Shown: positions 1 through 9,244 of the stretch, one piece after another
Numbering within the stretch: the stretch's first letter is position 1
How the letters are laid out: every line of letters begins with the position of its first letter
From: Cylindrospermum sp. NIES-4074
Lineage (GTDB): Bacteria; Cyanobacteriota; Cyanobacteriia; Cyanobacteriales; Nostocaceae
Direction of reading: 5' to 3'
Assembly (NCBI GenBank): GCA_003994795.1
Contig: AP018269.1
Coordinates: forward strand, 5,767,254-5,831,253
Length of the DNA stretch: 64,000 nt
Made by a program: the position numbers and the translations under genes
The notes under the pieces: generated by a model
The model's input: the letters and a program-made list of their open reading frames with translations, nothing else
Told to the model about the DNA's origin: nothing
The model's database searches: none

Positions 1-49
1 CATTGCGGATGCGCGTCAGCATATCTGCAATTGTGTCGTTAGCCGCCAT
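1..49 (-). CDS. rpsH: 30S ribosomal protein S8, N-terminal fragment
   Basis: Only the first 16 codons are in the window; the gene runs off the left edge. The translation starts MAANDTIADMLTRIRN, the typical S8 N-terminus. S8 binds the central domain of 16S rRNA and in bacteria can repress its own operon. It lies 20 bp downstream of rplE, which is the cyanobacterial spc order: rpsN (S14), found between rplE and rpsH in many bacteria, is absent here. Identification rests on a short stretch plus the conserved gene order. Confidence 0.9.
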   Translation of the reverse strand, partial: MAANDTIADMLTRIRN

Positions 50-69
50 CGTTCCCTCTTTAGATGAAC

Positions 70-618
70 TTATTGATCGCGAAAGGGCATTCCTATTTCT
101 TTAAGTAAGGCGCGGCCCTCTTCGTCGTTTTTTGCTGTGGTGATGATGGAAATATCCAGACCACGGATTTGATCGATGCTGTCGTACTCGACTTCTGGAA
201 AAATTAGCTGTTCTCTCACACCCAGAGTGTAGTTGCCACGACCATCAAAGCTTTTAGGGCTGACGCCGCGAAAGTCACGAATTCTGGGCAATGCTAGGCT
301 AACAAGTCGGTCGAGAAAGGCGTACATCCGTTCGCCTCTTAAGGTCACCATGATTCCCACAGGCATACCTTGACGAATTTTGAAGCCAGCGATCGCCTTT
401 TTTGCCCGCGTTACTACTGGTTTTTGACCGGTGATTAGCGCAATTTCGTTTAAAGACGCTTCTAATGACTTAGCATTTTGAGCTGCTTCGCCCAAACCTC
501 GGTTAACAGTTATTTTCACCACCTTCGGTACTTGATGTACGTTGGTGTATTGAAACTGATTAATCAGTTTGGGGACAATTGTCTCTTGGTATAAGGTTTT
601 GAGTCTTGTTGCCGCCAT
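70..618 (-). CDS. rplE: 50S ribosomal protein L5
   Basis: L5 (182 aa) binds 5S rRNA and the 23S central protuberance and contacts P-site tRNA. The protein has the usual length and ordering: an N-terminal helix and KLINQFQY-like strand, the [16 protein letters not shown] segment near residue 30, the [18 protein letters not shown] block near residue 65, and a C-terminal [18 protein letters not shown] segment. It is co-oriented with rplX upstream and rpsH 20 bp downstream. The gap to rplX (619-715) holds short tandem repeats based on CAGTTGT and TAATGACT. Confidence 0.97.
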   Translation of the reverse strand: MAATRLKTLYQETIVPKLINQFQYTNVHQVPKVVKITVNRGLGEAAQNAKSLEASLNEIALITGQKPVVTRAKKAIAGFKIRQGMPVGIMVTLRGERMYAFLDRLVSLALPRIRDFRGVSPKSFDGRGNYTLGVREQLIFPEVEYDSIDQIRGLDISIITTAKNDEEGRALLKEIGMPFRDQ

Positions 619-715
619 AGTTTTTGTCCTTATTACCCCTGGTCTTGGTCAGGGAAAATCAGTTGTCAGTCGTCAGTTGTCAGTTGTTTCTTAAATAATG
701 ACTAATGACTTATGA
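619..715. repeat. Short tandem repeats in the rplX-rplE gap
   Basis: The 97-bp gap inside the ribosomal operon contains CAGTTGTCAGTCGTCAGTTGTCAG-like heptamer runs near 660-690, then TAATGACTAATGACTTATGACT near 697-718. Similar runs occur at 5983-6025 between rplD and rplC and at 23941-24090. They resemble the STRR sequences known from heterocystous cyanobacteria. No gene is seen in the gap. Confidence 0.7.
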
Positions 716-1066
716 CTATTTATCGAGAATCTCGCCGGTTTTCTTGAGCTTCCGCACTTTCTTTCCTTCTGGTGTGAAAGTGTAGGAAATTCGGCTAGCG
801 ACGTTTTGCTTGGTGGAATAAAGCATCACGTTAGAGCTATGGATGGGGAATTCTTGGGTGACAATCCGCCCTGATTCTCCTTCTTGCTGGGGTTTAACGT
901 GCTTGGTTTTAAGATTGACGCCTTTGACAAGGACTTTGCTGAGTTCGGGGAGTGCTTTAATCACTTCACCAACTTTACCTTTGTCTTTGCCAGCAATCAC
1001 TTGCACTGTGTCCCCAGTTTTGACGTGCATTTTATGAAAAACTTTGGGTTTCGGCTGTTTTGGCAT
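716..1066 (-). CDS. rplX: 50S ribosomal protein L24
   Basis: L24 (116 aa) is an early assembly protein that nucleates 50S folding by binding 23S domain I. A KOW motif is visible around residues 15-45 ([20 protein letters not shown]), followed by the [13 protein letters not shown] block typical of bacterial and chloroplast L24. Its ATG overlaps the rplN stop by one base (TAATG), suggesting translational coupling. The downstream gap to rplE carries tandem repeats. Confidence 0.97.
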   Translation of the reverse strand: MPKQPKPKVFHKMHVKTGDTVQVIAGKDKGKVGEVIKALPELSKVLVKGVNLKTKHVKPQQEGESGRIVTQEFPIHSSNVMLYSTKQNVASRISYTFTPEGKKVRKLKKTGEILDK

Positions 1067-1440
1067 TACAGCACCTCCGGAGCCAGAGAAACAATTTTGG
1101 TGAAGTTTTTATCACGCAATTCCCGTGCAACTGGGCCAAATACCCGTGTGCCTCTGGGATTACCATCTTTGTTGATGATCACAGCAGCATTATCGTCAAA
1201 GCGAATACACATACCGCTGTCACGATTGATAGCTTTGCGCGTGCGGACGATTACTGCTTCCACAACATCAGACTTTTTTACAGCCATGTTGGGTTGAGCA
1301 TCTTTAACAACAGCGATAATTTTATCACCCACGCCGCCGTAGCGACGATTACCGCCACCGCCACCTAAGATGCGGATGCACATTAGTTTACGGGCGCCGC
1401 TATTGTCTGCGACATTTAGATAGGTCTGGGGTTGAATCAC
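1066..1440 (-). CDS. rplN: 50S ribosomal protein L14
   Basis: L14 (124 aa; 122 is usual) sits at the 30S/50S interface, contacts helix 44 of 16S rRNA and is the docking site of RsfS. The N-terminus [19 protein letters not shown] and the [12 protein letters not shown] loop are diagnostic. A basic [11 protein letters not shown] stretch occupies residues 27-37. It is the middle gene of the rpsQ-rplN-rplX run, with one-base overlap to rplX. Confidence 0.97.
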   Translation of the reverse strand: MIQPQTYLNVADNSGARKLMCIRILGGGGGNRRYGGVGDKIIAVVKDAQPNMAVKKSDVVEAVIVRTRKAINRDSGMCIRFDDNAAVIINKDGNPRGTRVFGPVARELRDKNFTKIVSLAPEVL

Positions 1441-1482
1441 AATTAGTCTCCCTTGGATCGTTGTTACTTCTGTAACAACTTT

Positions 1483-1734
1483 TTACGTCGTAGCTTTAGT
1501 GTTGAGGATTTCTGTGACTTGCCAGCGTTTGGTTTTACTCAGGGGTCTAGTTTCCTGAATGCGAACGCGATCGCCTACTTTGCACTTATTTTCTTCATCG
1601 TGAACCTTATAGCGCTGGGTGTTCACTACAATCTTGCCGTACTTTGGGTGAGGGGCGCGGTTTTCGATGGCGACTACCACAGTTTTTTGCATTTTGTCGC
1701 TCACTACCAAGCCAACTCGTTCTTTAACTGCCAT
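1483..1734 (-). CDS. rpsQ: 30S ribosomal protein S17
   Basis: S17 (83 aa) binds 16S rRNA helices 7 and 11 early in assembly. It begins [21 protein letters not shown] and contains the OB-fold segment [20 protein letters not shown] with the [18 protein letters not shown] signature near residues 52-71. It is 6 bp downstream of rpmC and 42 bp upstream of rplN. Length and sequence are normal for the family. Confidence 0.97.
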   Translation of the reverse strand: MAVKERVGLVVSDKMQKTVVVAIENRAPHPKYGKIVVNTQRYKVHDEENKCKVGDRVRIQETRPLSKTKRWQVTEILNTKATT

Positions 1735-1740
1735 AATCTC

Positions 1741-1968
1741 CTACTGTTCTGCTGTCTTCACTTGACTGGCTACCCGTTTGCGTTCTCCCTCTACCGTTAG
1801 CAATTGGGCTAGGCGATGGCGGGCGTGTTTGAACTGATGAGGTTTTTCTAGTTGTCTGGTTGCTTTTTGCAAGCGCAACTGAAATAGTTTTCTTTTAACT
1901 GCAAGAATTTCCTCAGCCAGTTGATCGTCACTTAATTCTCTAGCTTCTGAAATTTTAGGAAGAGCCAT
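1741..1968 (-). CDS. rpmC: 50S ribosomal protein L29
   Basis: L29 (75 aa) is a small two-helix protein near the polypeptide exit tunnel and forms part of the SRP/trigger factor docking site. The LAEEILAVKRKLFQLRLQKAT helix and FKHARHRLAQLLTV helix are visible. The C-terminal tail after residue 60 (GERKRVASQVKTAEQ) is slightly longer than in E. coli, as is common in cyanobacteria. It lies 3 bp from rplP and 6 bp from rpsQ, so it is tightly packed in the operon. Confidence 0.96.
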   Translation of the reverse strand: MALPKISEARELSDDQLAEEILAVKRKLFQLRLQKATRQLEKPHQFKHARHRLAQLLTVEGERKRVASQVKTAEQ

Positions 1969-1971
1969 AAA

Positions 1972-2397
1972 TTACTCCTGCTCCTGCGGTTGAGAGCGGA
2001 CAATAAACTTAGTTTTGATTGGTAGCTTATATGCAGCCAATCGCATGGCTTCACGGGCAATTTCTTCGCTAACACCACCGATTTCAAACATAATCCGCCC
2101 AGGCTTAACTACGGCTACCCAAAACTCTGGCGAACCCTTACCGGAACCCATCCGGGTTTCAGCGGGACGCATAGTTACGGGTTTATCCGGGAAAATCCGA
2201 ATCCAGATTTGTCCACCCCGGCGGATATAACGAGTCATTGCTCGACGAGAAGCTTCTATTTGCCGAGAAGTAATCCAAGCTGGTTCTTGAGCTTGGAGGG
2301 CGAAATCACCAAAGTTGAGGGTGCTACCACGAGAGGCTAGACCCTCCATCCGTCCGCGTTGTTGTTTGCGGAATTTAGTTCTTCTAGGACTTAACAT
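1972..2397 (-). CDS. rplP: 50S ribosomal protein L16
   Basis: L16 (141 aa) organises the A-site region of the 50S subunit. It starts [19 protein letters not shown], contains [18 protein letters not shown] near residue 45 and the [19 protein letters not shown] signature near residue 82, the conserved loop that contacts aminoacyl-tRNA. Length is as expected. The 93-bp gap to rpsC upstream holds a TAATTGG-type tandem repeat (about 2405-2455). Confidence 0.97.
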   Translation of the reverse strand: MLSPRRTKFRKQQRGRMEGLASRGSTLNFGDFALQAQEPAWITSRQIEASRRAMTRYIRRGGQIWIRIFPDKPVTMRPAETRMGSGKGSPEFWVAVVKPGRIMFEIGGVSEEIAREAMRLAAYKLPIKTKFIVRSQPQEQE

Positions 2398-2490
2398 GAC
2401 TTACTAATTGGTAATCGGGAAAAAGGTAATTGATAATTGGTAATTGGTAATTAGTTCTTTTATTTCCTATTACCTATTACCCATGACCTA

Positions 2491-3258
2491 TTACCCCTCA
2501 TTTGAGCGGTCTTCAAATTGCTGGCGACGGCGTTGTTGTTGACGACGGCGAGGTTCGCGGTCACGATCTCGATCGCGAGTTGCAGGTGGTGGCGGAGTTT
2601 CTTCCTGTCCAGGAATAATTTCTCCTTTAAACACCCAAACTTTGATGCCCAAAATGCCATAAACCGTTTTGGCAGTGCAATAAGAGTAGTCAATGTCAGC
2701 CCGTAAGGTGTGTAGAGGTACTCTACCTTCACGAGTCCACTCTGTCCGGGCAATTTCTGCACCGTTGAGCCGACCGCTAACTTGTACCTTAATCCCTTGC
2801 ACACCAGCCCTTTGGGCGCGCTGAATTGACTGCCGCACCACTCGCCGGAAAGAAACGCGGCGTTCCAATTGTTGAGCAATGTATTCCGCAATCAGGTAAG
2901 CGTCAGCATCAACTCGTTGCACTTCAACTACGTTAATGCGAATTTGGCGATTACTGCCCAACAGTTCTTGGAGTCCAGTACGCAATGCCTCAATACCTTG
3001 ACCGCCACGACCCACTACCACACCAGGTCTAGCTGTGCGTACTTCTAGGTCGATTTGATCGGCTTTACGCTCAATTCGTACTTCGGAAATCCCCGCGTTA
3101 TTTTGCGCGAGTCTACCTAGCTTTTGTTCTATGTATTGACGGAGTTTGTGGTCTTCTTTTAGCAGTTCTGGATAACGGTCAGGAACGGCAAACCAACGGG
3201 ATTGGTGCTCTTGGGTAATACCCAGGCGAAAACCAACTGGATGAATCTTCTGTCCCAC
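2491..3258 (-). CDS. rpsC: 30S ribosomal protein S3
   Basis: S3 (255 aa) lines the mRNA entry channel of the 30S head and has helicase-like activity. The N-terminal [13 protein letters not shown] block, the KH-type RNA-binding segment around residues 60-100 ([16 protein letters not shown]) and the C-terminal [14 protein letters not shown] signature near residue 180 are present. The last about 35 residues form a low-complexity Arg/Asp/Gln-rich tail ([15 protein letters not shown]) beyond the E. coli end, a cyanobacterial-type extension whose role is unknown to me. Confidence 0.97.
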   Translation of the reverse strand: MGQKIHPVGFRLGITQEHQSRWFAVPDRYPELLKEDHKLRQYIEQKLGRLAQNNAGISEVRIERKADQIDLEVRTARPGVVVGRGGQGIEALRTGLQELLGSNRQIRINVVEVQRVDADAYLIAEYIAQQLERRVSFRRVVRQSIQRAQRAGVQGIKVQVSGRLNGAEIARTEWTREGRVPLHTLRADIDYSYCTAKTVYGILGIKVWVFKGEIIPGQEETPPPPATRDRDRDREPRRRQQQRRRQQFEDRSNEG

Positions 3259-3310
3259 AAATGCTTCCTCTAAAATTTCTTACTTTACGCAATTTTTCGG
3301 GTCAATTTGC

Positions 3311-3664
3311 TTATTCGGCAGCGGCGCCAACAGCAACAGTGATATGACACGTAGGCTTGCGGATTTGGTAAGCTCGACCCTGCGCTCTAGGTTGAAACCG
3401 TTTTAGCACTGGGCCTTGATCGGCATATGCCTGAGTAATCACCAGTTCTGCTCGGTCTAGTCCAGCGTTATGCTCTGCATTGGCGGCAGCGCTTCTGAGA
3501 ACCTTTAATATTGGTTCGCAGGCTCGATAAGGCATGAATTCTAGGATGATTAACGCTTCTCGGTACGATCGCCCGCGAATTTGGTCGAGGACTCGGCGTA
3601 CTTTATAGGGAGAGATGCGGATATAACGCGCGATCGCTTTAACTTCAGTAGTTTCTGTAGCCAT
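3311..3664 (-). CDS. rplV: 50S ribosomal protein L22
   Basis: L22 (117 aa from this start) contacts all six 23S rRNA domains and its beta-hairpin lines the exit tunnel. [20 protein letters not shown] near residue 10 and the hairpin segment [21 protein letters not shown] near residue 85 are diagnostic. An in-frame ATG exists four codons upstream (3676), but the GGAG Shine-Dalgarno lies between the two and is well spaced only for the start at 3664. The upstream gap to rpsS contains AAGGACTAAGGACTAA-type repeats. Confidence 0.95.
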   Translation of the reverse strand: MATETTEVKAIARYIRISPYKVRRVLDQIRGRSYREALIILEFMPYRACEPILKVLRSAAANAEHNAGLDRAELVITQAYADQGPVLKRFQPRAQGRAYQIRKPTCHITVAVGAAAE

Positions 3665-3735
3665 AATTTTCTCCATTTGTCAATAGTCGTTAGTCACTAG
3701 CCATTAGTTAAGGACTAAGGACTAAAGACAATTGA

Positions 3736-4014
3736 CTACCTACCTGATTTCTTGTCACTTTTGCCATGACCCCTGTAGGTACGCGTTGGGGCAAATTCTC
3801 CCAACTTGTGTCCTACCATCTGTTCATTTACAAAAACGGGAACGTGTTGGCGTCCGTTGTGAACAGCTATGGTATGCCCTACCATCAGGGGCAGAATTGT
3901 CGAGGCTCTCGACCAAGTTTTAATAACTTGTTTTTCGTTTTTAGCGTTCAGCTTTTCAATTTTGCTGAGTAAATGATCCGCAACGAAAGGACCTTTTTTT
4001 AGAGAACGACCCAT
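3736..4014 (-). CDS. rpsS: 30S ribosomal protein S19
   Basis: S19 (92 aa) sits in the 30S head and forms a complex with S13 contacting the A-site finger of the 50S. The [17 protein letters not shown]-terminus and [30 protein letters not shown] block are the standard signature. Length is normal. The 142-bp gap to rplB upstream (4015-4156) carries repeated TTTTGGAT/AAAATCCAA units that could pair with one another; no other feature is seen there. Confidence 0.97.
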   Translation of the reverse strand: MGRSLKKGPFVADHLLSKIEKLNAKNEKQVIKTWSRASTILPLMVGHTIAVHNGRQHVPVFVNEQMVGHKLGEFAPTRTYRGHGKSDKKSGR

Positions 4015-4156
4015 AGTTTAATTTTGGATTTTGGATTTTGCATTGAGAATTTCAGATTTTGGATCATTTAGGTTTCTGAATCAGGCTTTCAAAAAATTTG
4101 AATTGAATGCTTAAACATAGACCCAATCTAAAATCCAAAATTTAAAATCTAAAATT

Positions 4157-5020
4157 CTACGACTGACGACCACCACGTCCACGTTTAGAAGATTTGCGGC
4201 GACGACGGATAATCAATTTGCTGCTGGGTTTCTTCTTCTTACGGGTTTTTGCACCCAAAGTAGGTTTACCCCAAGGTGTCACAGGTCCTGATCTACCGAT
4301 AGGCGCTCTACCCTCACCACCACCATGTGGGTGGTCAACAGGGTTCATGACGCTACCTCTAACCTTGGGACGGCGACCCTTCCAACGATTCCGCCCTGCT
4401 TTACCGGCGCTCAGGTTTCTCGCATCGGTGTTGCCTACTTGTCCGATGGTGGCGTAGCAATCACGCCGAATCAAACGGACTTCTCCCGAAGGCAACTTGA
4501 GAGTTACATAATTACCTTCTTTAGCTACAACTTGGGCGGTAGCACCAGCAGCACGCACGATTTGACCACCTTTACCAGGAGTCATTTCCACGTTGTGAAC
4601 GCTAGTACCCAAGGGAATATTTGAGAGTGGTAAGGCGTTGCCATCTTCGATAGGAGCATCAGATCCGGCAATCACGGTTTTACCCACAGTCAACCCATTT
4701 GGCTGGAGAATATACCGTTTTTCGCCATCTTCATAAAGTAACAGAGCAATTCGAGCGTTCCGGTTAGGATCGTATTCAATTGCTGTGACTTGGGCTGCAA
4801 TATTCCGCTTATCTCTTTTAAAATCGATGATGCGGTAAAGTTGTTTGTGTCCGCCACCCCGGCGACGGCTGGTTATCCGCCCTTGATTATTCCGACCTTT
4901 GGGACGATGTACCGATTCCGTTAATGATTTTTCTGGCTCGGTTTTCGTGATTTCCGCAAAGTCAGAGATTGTAACTTGGCGAGTACTGGGGGTATAAGGG
5001 CGATAGGAACGAGTACCCAT
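4157..5020 (-). CDS. rplB: 50S ribosomal protein L2
   Basis: L2 (287 aa) is a primary 23S rRNA-binding protein near the peptidyl transferase centre. The [19 protein letters not shown] segment near residue 42, an OB-like core, and the C-terminal [19 protein letters not shown] signature with its conserved His near residue 230 are all present. It ends in a very basic tail ([20 protein letters not shown]). It lies 6 bp downstream of rplW. The protein is full length. Confidence 0.98.
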   Translation of the reverse strand: MGTRSYRPYTPSTRQVTISDFAEITKTEPEKSLTESVHRPKGRNNQGRITSRRRGGGHKQLYRIIDFKRDKRNIAAQVTAIEYDPNRNARIALLLYEDGEKRYILQPNGLTVGKTVIAGSDAPIEDGNALPLSNIPLGTSVHNVEMTPGKGGQIVRAAGATAQVVAKEGNYVTLKLPSGEVRLIRRDCYATIGQVGNTDARNLSAGKAGRNRWKGRRPKVRGSVMNPVDHPHGGGEGRAPIGRSGPVTPWGKPTLGAKTRKKKKPSSKLIIRRRRKSSKRGRGGRQS

Positions 5021-5026
5021 TTTGTT

Positions 5027-5341
5027 TTAAACCTCTGGGAATAGAACTTGTCTAATCTTGTCTTCATCCCCAGGTGCGACGGTGACAATAGCTCGCTTGT
5101 ATTGGGGTTTGTAGCCAACAAATTTACCAACGCGCCGTTTTTTGCGGGGTGGCAATTGTGTATTGATTTTTACAACTTTGACCTGAAACAAGTCTTCAAT
5201 TGCTGCTCTAATTTCTGGCTTAGTCGCTTTGGGAATTACTTCAAAAGTGTATTTATTCTGCTCCATTAGGATTGTCGCCTTTTCAGTGACAATGGGGCGA
5301 CGCACTAAATCGGCAAGATCACGGGGGTCAAACTTAGCCAT
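5027..5341 (-). CDS. rplW: 50S ribosomal protein L23
   Basis: L23 (104 aa) lies at the tunnel exit and is the main docking site for trigger factor and SRP. The [23 protein letters not shown]-terminal half and the [22 protein letters not shown] loop near residue 66 are characteristic. Its start overlaps the end of rplD by 8 bp, indicating coupled translation. Length is typical. Confidence 0.97.
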   Translation of the reverse strand: MAKFDPRDLADLVRRPIVTEKATILMEQNKYTFEVIPKATKPEIRAAIEDLFQVKVVKINTQLPPRKKRRVGKFVGYKPQYKRAIVTVAPGDEDKIRQVLFPEV

Positions 5342-5966
5342 TGTAGACCTCCTGAATTTTTTGTAAGGCTGATGCTGTAATTACAACTTTGTCAGCGTGC
5401 AGCAAATCGTAAACATTTAACTGGTCAGCTGCAATTAGCTTTAAATTTTCTATATTGCGGGCTGACAATAGAACGTTTTCTGCTATTTCAGACAAAATTA
5501 ATAGTGCCTTTTGTTCTGGTGCGGCTCCCCAACGGGCTAATGCTGCTACCAATTCTTTAGTTTTCGGGCGCTGTAGCTCGTTGCTAAATTCTTCTACTAC
5601 AATCAAGTCGTCAAGGCGGCTTACCAGTGCCGTCCGCAGTGCTAGACGACGTTCTTTACGGTTCAGTTTCAGGTTGAAGTCTCTGGGTTTGGGCCCAAAG
5701 ATCACACCACCACCACGCCACAGCGGTGAACGAATAGACCCTGCACGAGCGCGACCAGTACCTTTTTGCCGCCAAGGTTTGCGACCACCACCTCTCACTT
5801 CAGAACGAGTTTTTGTACTGGCAGTTCCTTGGCGAGAATTAGTCAATTGTCTGACTAATGCACGGTGTACTATATGAGACGCCGTTTCTTCTTTGGCAAC
5901 CCGCAATTCAAAGGTCGTCTGTCCGACTTCTTCTCCTTGCCAATTTTTAACTACACTCTCAGCCAT
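5334..5966 (-). CDS. rplD: 50S ribosomal protein L4
   Basis: L4 (210 aa) extends a loop into the exit tunnel; in E. coli it also represses the S10 operon. The tunnel loop is visible at residues 45-95 ([39 protein letters not shown]), and the [17 protein letters not shown] helix follows. The 95-bp gap to rplC upstream carries five or more direct CAGTTGT repeats (5983-6025). Overlaps rplW by 8 bp. Confidence 0.97.
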   Translation of the reverse strand: MAESVVKNWQGEEVGQTTFELRVAKEETASHIVHRALVRQLTNSRQGTASTKTRSEVRGGGRKPWRQKGTGRARAGSIRSPLWRGGGVIFGPKPRDFNLKLNRKERRLALRTALVSRLDDLIVVEEFSNELQRPKTKELVAALARWGAAPEQKALLILSEIAENVLLSARNIENLKLIAADQLNVYDLLHADKVVITASALQKIQEVYNG

Positions 5967-5982
5967 TTTGTCATTTGTCCTT

Positions 5983-6025
5983 TGTCAGTTGTCAGTTGTC
6001 AGTTGTCAGTTGTCAGTTGTCAGTT
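5983..6025. repeat. CAGTTGT heptamer tandem repeat in the rplC-rplD gap
   Basis: Consecutive TCAGTTG heptamers are directly visible between rplD and rplC, on either side of which only short sequence separates the two genes. The same heptamer occurs in the rplX-rplE gap. The array lies within a transcribed operon, so the unit will be present in the mRNA. Confidence 0.85.
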
Positions 6026-6061
6026 ATCCTGAGTTTTGCTGCTGACGCTGACAGCTAACAC

Positions 6062-6703
6062 CTATTTTGCTCTACCTACTAGTGTTGCAGGGACGATACT
6101 TACTAGAGCACCTGGTTTGCCAGGAATGGCTCCCTTAATTAGCAATAAGTTGCGTTCTGCGTCTACTCGCACTACAGTCAACTTGCTAATTGTGATGCGT
6201 TTACCACCCAAACGACCTGCCATCCGCTTACCGGGATAGACACGACCAGGGGTTGTACCAGCACCAATGGAACCTGGCGCTCTATGGTTTTTGGAACCAT
6301 GTGACATGGGCCCGCGACCAAAGTTGTTACGCTTTTGGTTGCCTGCAAAACCACGACCAATACTTGTACCGACTACATCAACAATTTGACCAGCGCTGAA
6401 AATATCTGCTTTAATCTCTTGGCCTAAAGCATATTCACTGGAGCTATCGGTGCGATATTCACTCAAGTGACGCAGTGCTGGGGCAGATGATTTTGCCAAA
6501 TGGCCTAGCAGGGGTCTATTCAGTGCTTTTGGTTTTACTTCGCCATAACCAACTTGGATGGCTGAGTAACCGTCGGTCTGTTTCGTTTTAACTTGTGTGA
6601 CAGTGCATGGACCCGCTTGAACAACGGTAACAGGAATAGATTTCCCTGCCTCGTCAAAGATTTGGGTCATGCCCAGCTTGGTGCCGAGAATACCTACAGA
6701 CAC
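6062..6703 (-). CDS. rplC: 50S ribosomal protein L3 (GTG start)
   Basis: L3 (213 aa) initiates 50S assembly and reaches the peptidyl transferase centre. The [21 protein letters not shown]-terminus and the central [22 protein letters not shown] segment (the Gln that is methylated by PrmB in other bacteria would lie here) identify it. The start is GTG; an AAGGAG Shine-Dalgarno sits about 11 nt upstream, inside the end of a 66-codon open frame. This is the first gene of the cluster: rpsJ, which heads the S10 operon in E. coli, is not here, as is usual in cyanobacteria. Confidence 0.97.
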   Translation of the reverse strand: MSVGILGTKLGMTQIFDEAGKSIPVTVVQAGPCTVTQVKTKQTDGYSAIQVGYGEVKPKALNRPLLGHLAKSSAPALRHLSEYRTDSSSEYALGQEIKADIFSAGQIVDVVGTSIGRGFAGNQKRNNFGRGPMSHGSKNHRAPGSIGAGTTPGRVYPGKRMAGRLGGKRITISKLTVVRVDAERNLLLIKGAIPGKPGALVSIVPATLVGRAK

Positions 6704-7526
6704 AGTTACTGGTTCTCCTTTCTTAGTTGCTGACCTTGGAATTGGACTTTTTCAGGACACGCTTTTTCAGCGTCTCTGAGGTTGGACGAGCCTTTAAACT
6801 TTGCCCTGGCTGACACCAGTACAAATTTTTCATGACGCAACAAACCGTGTCCGTACTGTTTGGTGAATCCGTTGACTTTCACTCGCTTGGTCACCAGAAC
6901 AGCCATAAGCGTCTTCCCAATGGGAAGGAATTACTTCTGGAATCAATGCAAGGCGCTACTGCTTTACGCTTTGTGCAGCAATGCTTTCGTCCAAGCAATT
7001 ACTCTGGCACTCTGGAGTTGTAGTCGGACTTAGGCGGCTGTTTTCCGCCCAGTATCCTTTTCCTGAGACTGATGCAATGCTATGAACCAACATTGCTGCT
7101 CATTTTCTACTTCACTACCTTAAACTATTGTTTAAGGTTTTGCCTGTTTTTTTTTCAGGGGCTTCAGGAGTGAATGTAGCCTGGATCTGAGTTTTGGCTT
7201 TTTAGCTTCTAGATCCTGAATTGACCGGAAAGCTTTTCTAGTTTACCAGTCTCTTATCCATCTCAGCCAGCTAATCCCCTGAGGGAATCGAGTCATCAGC
7301 CCTTGATGCTAACAATAGCTCAGAATGCTAATAAGAGGGTAACCTAATTTTTACTGTTTGGTCACGATCTAAAAATATAAATCATTTCTTTAGTTTTGTC
7401 CAGTAATTTGTAGCAGGACTTTTGCCCCATCCGCCTATGTTGGTTAAATTCTGTCGGTTAATCTAACTTAATCTATTGGTAAACGGTAAATAATAGAGAT
7501 ATCTAAGTGGAATAAGACGAAAATCT
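6704..7526. promoter_or_regulatory. Divergent leader/promoter region between rplC and ndhN
   Basis: This 823-bp region must hold the promoters for the ribosomal cluster (minus) and ndhN (plus). On the minus strand a hairpin lies 53-73 bp upstream of rplC (6756-6763 with 6769-6776, GAAAA loop), another at 6913-6927 (CTTCCC/GGGAAG) and another at 7033-7049 (GGCGG/CCGCC). A 66-codon basic open frame (6706-6906, minus, MAVLVTKRVKV...) ends just before rplC and contains its Shine-Dalgarno; I do not recognise the peptide. The long leader suggests ribosomal-protein autoregulation, which is inference. Confidence 0.5.
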
Positions 7527-8003
7527 ATGGCACTACTCACCACTGGCAATGCTTTAATCCGCGATCTGGAAAAATTTGGCTCACTTGGGGTATATGTTCC
7601 TCTGGAAGGGGGTTATGAAGGTCGGTATCGCCGCCGACTGCGTGCGGCTGGTTATGCTAACCTGCATATCACTGCTAGGGGATTGGGAGATGTGGCTGCT
7701 TACCTGACGAGGGTTCATGGTGTCAGACCTCCCCATCTTGGTAAAAAAAGCACTGGTAGTGGTGCGGCTGTGGGTGAGGTATACTATCTACCCCCGATTC
7801 TCAGCTATCAGTTGGAGCAGTTGCCGCCAAAGTCTAAGGGGCTGGTATTGTGGATTATTGAGGGGCATATTCTATCTGATCAGGAAGTTGAGTATTTGGC
7901 AAGTTTGCCTAGTTTGGAACCACGAGTGAAAGTGGTAATTGAGCGGGGTGGCGATCGCTATTTCCGTTGGACTCCTCTAGAAAAAACTCTGGTAGCAGTT
8001 TAG
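7527..8003 (+). CDS. ndhN: NAD(P)H-quinone oxidoreductase subunit N
   Basis: NdhN (158 aa) is one of the cyanobacteria/chloroplast-specific subunits of the NDH-1 peripheral arm, at the thylakoid membrane, needed for ferredoxin-driven plastoquinone reduction in cyclic electron flow and respiration. The start MALLTTGNALIRDLEKFGSL and GGYEGRYRRRLRAAGY near residue 34 are characteristic, and length matches the family. It stands alone, divergent from the ribosomal cluster. A strong hairpin (8012-8032) follows the stop. Confidence 0.95.
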   Translation: MALLTTGNALIRDLEKFGSLGVYVPLEGGYEGRYRRRLRAAGYANLHITARGLGDVAAYLTRVHGVRPPHLGKKSTGSGAAVGEVYYLPPILSYQLEQLPPKSKGLVLWIIEGHILSDQEVEYLASLPSLEPRVKVVIERGGDRYFRWTPLEKTLVAV

Positions 8004-8011
8004 CGATGATG

Positions 8012-8032
8012 GGGGTGGGGAAACCCCACCCC
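8012..8032 (+). terminator. GC-rich hairpin after ndhN
   Basis: A perfect 9-bp stem GGGGTGGGG / CCCCACCCC with an AAA loop begins nine bases after the ndhN stop codon. No T-run follows, so intrinsic termination is uncertain; a similar GGGAAACCCCACCCC element at about 40866-40882 suggests it may also be a dispersed repeat. Confidence 0.5.
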
Positions 8033-8120
8033 TACATTGAATGAATTTGTTTTTTGTTTCGCGCATTCACATTAGGCGTTGACTTTTGAGTAATTTAGGA
8101 TTGACAAAGGTAGGTAAGTT

Positions 8121-8741
8121 ATGGTTCAAGCCTTACCAAAACCAGTTACTTTTGCAGATTTTGTAGAGTGGAAGCCAGAAGAGAAGCGTTATGAACTGCA
8201 TAATGGGGTAATTGTCGAAGTGAATCAGCCTATAGGAGAACATGAAGATATTAAAGGGTTTTTGATTATCGAGCTAGGGTTTGAATGTAAACGATTAAAT
8301 CTTCCTTACGGCATACCTAATCAAGTCCTAGTCAAGCCGCCTGAAGGTGAGTCCTGCTATTTACCAGATGTAGTGGTACTAAATCGCTCTAATTTAGTAA
8401 ATGAACCCTTATGGAAGAAAGAATCTACTGTAACTCAAGGTGCATCGATTCCATTAGTAATAGAAGTTGTTAGCACTAACTGGCGAGTTGATTATTTAAC
8501 TAAAGCTAGAGATTATGAAGAAATTGGTATTCAAGAATATTGGATTGTTGATTATTTAGCTTTGGGTGGGACTCCCTACATAGGAAATCCTAAACAGCCA
8601 ACTATTTCTATTTACGAATTGATTAACGGTGAGTATCAGGTTAACCGATTTAGAGGTGATGAGCGGATAGTTTCACAATCTTTCCCAGAGTTGAGCTTGA
8701 CTGTGGAACAGATTTTTCAAGCTGGTAGTATTTTGGGTTAG
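8121..8741 (+). CDS. Uma2 family PD-(D/E)XK nuclease-like protein
   Basis: A 206-aa member of the Uma2 (DUF820) family, greatly expanded in cyanobacteria and with a restriction-endonuclease-like fold; the cellular role is not established. Visible elements are the N-terminal VTFADFVEWKPEEKRYELHNG, then YLPDVVVL near residue 76 (the catalytic Asp), PLVIEVVSTNW near residue 112 (Glu) and the KARDYEEIGIQEYWIVD segment near residue 130 with the Lys. The catalytic set looks intact. Its 3' end overlaps the convergent GNAT gene by 4 bp. A solitary gene with no recognisable partner. Confidence 0.88.
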   Translation: MVQALPKPVTFADFVEWKPEEKRYELHNGVIVEVNQPIGEHEDIKGFLIIELGFECKRLNLPYGIPNQVLVKPPEGESCYLPDVVVLNRSNLVNEPLWKKESTVTQGASIPLVIEVVSTNWRVDYLTKARDYEEIGIQEYWIVDYLALGGTPYIGNPKQPTISIYELINGEYQVNRFRGDERIVSQSFPELSLTVEQIFQAGSILG

Positions 8742-9238
8742 CGCTTTTTTGTTTCGTGCAAAGACGCACCATCAGTTTCCAAAAGCATTTCTACTGTGCT
8801 GCTGCGAAAGCCACAGGATGCAAACAACCGACGTGCGGTTTCGTTAACAATTGCTGTATCTAGCCGAATTTGCTTGACTCCTATTTGATGGAAGCGTTCG
8901 ACACTCAGCATCACCATCTGTCGAGCAATCCCTTGTTGGCGATATTCTGGCTCAACCCAGATATCATGAATAAAGGCAAATTCCTGTAATCTGTAAATAG
9001 GAATTTCTTGCTCAACTGTTGCTATAAGAAAAGCTACAAGTTGCTGGTTATTTTCTGCTACCAGAAATACACTGCGCTCATTATTTGCTAAACGCCCCAA
9101 CCACTTTTGATAACGCTGTTCTGGATGGGCAAGAAAACCATATTTGGCATGATCCCAAGATTCATGCAAGGCACAAATCTGAGCCACCATTGGTAAAACT
9201 GCGGGTATATCTGCTGGTGTGGCGGGGCGAATTAGCAT
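8738..9238 (-). CDS. GNAT family N-acetyltransferase
   Basis: A 166-aa single-domain acetyltransferase transferring an acetyl group from acetyl-CoA to an unknown amine. The start MLIRPATPADIPAVLPM and the acetyl-CoA-binding motif A, VEPEYRQQGIARQMVM near residue 115, followed by RLDTAIVNETARRLFASCGF, are typical of GNATs resembling diamine or small-molecule acetyltransferases. It starts 6 bp downstream of the ABC-2 permease, so the two are probably co-transcribed; whether they are functionally linked is unclear. Confidence 0.9.
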   Translation of the reverse strand: MLIRPATPADIPAVLPMVAQICALHESWDHAKYGFLAHPEQRYQKWLGRLANNERSVFLVAENNQQLVAFLIATVEQEIPIYRLQEFAFIHDIWVEPEYRQQGIARQMVMLSVERFHQIGVKQIRLDTAIVNETARRLFASCGFRSSTVEMLLETDGASLHETKKR

Positions 9239-9244
9239 AGGCTG

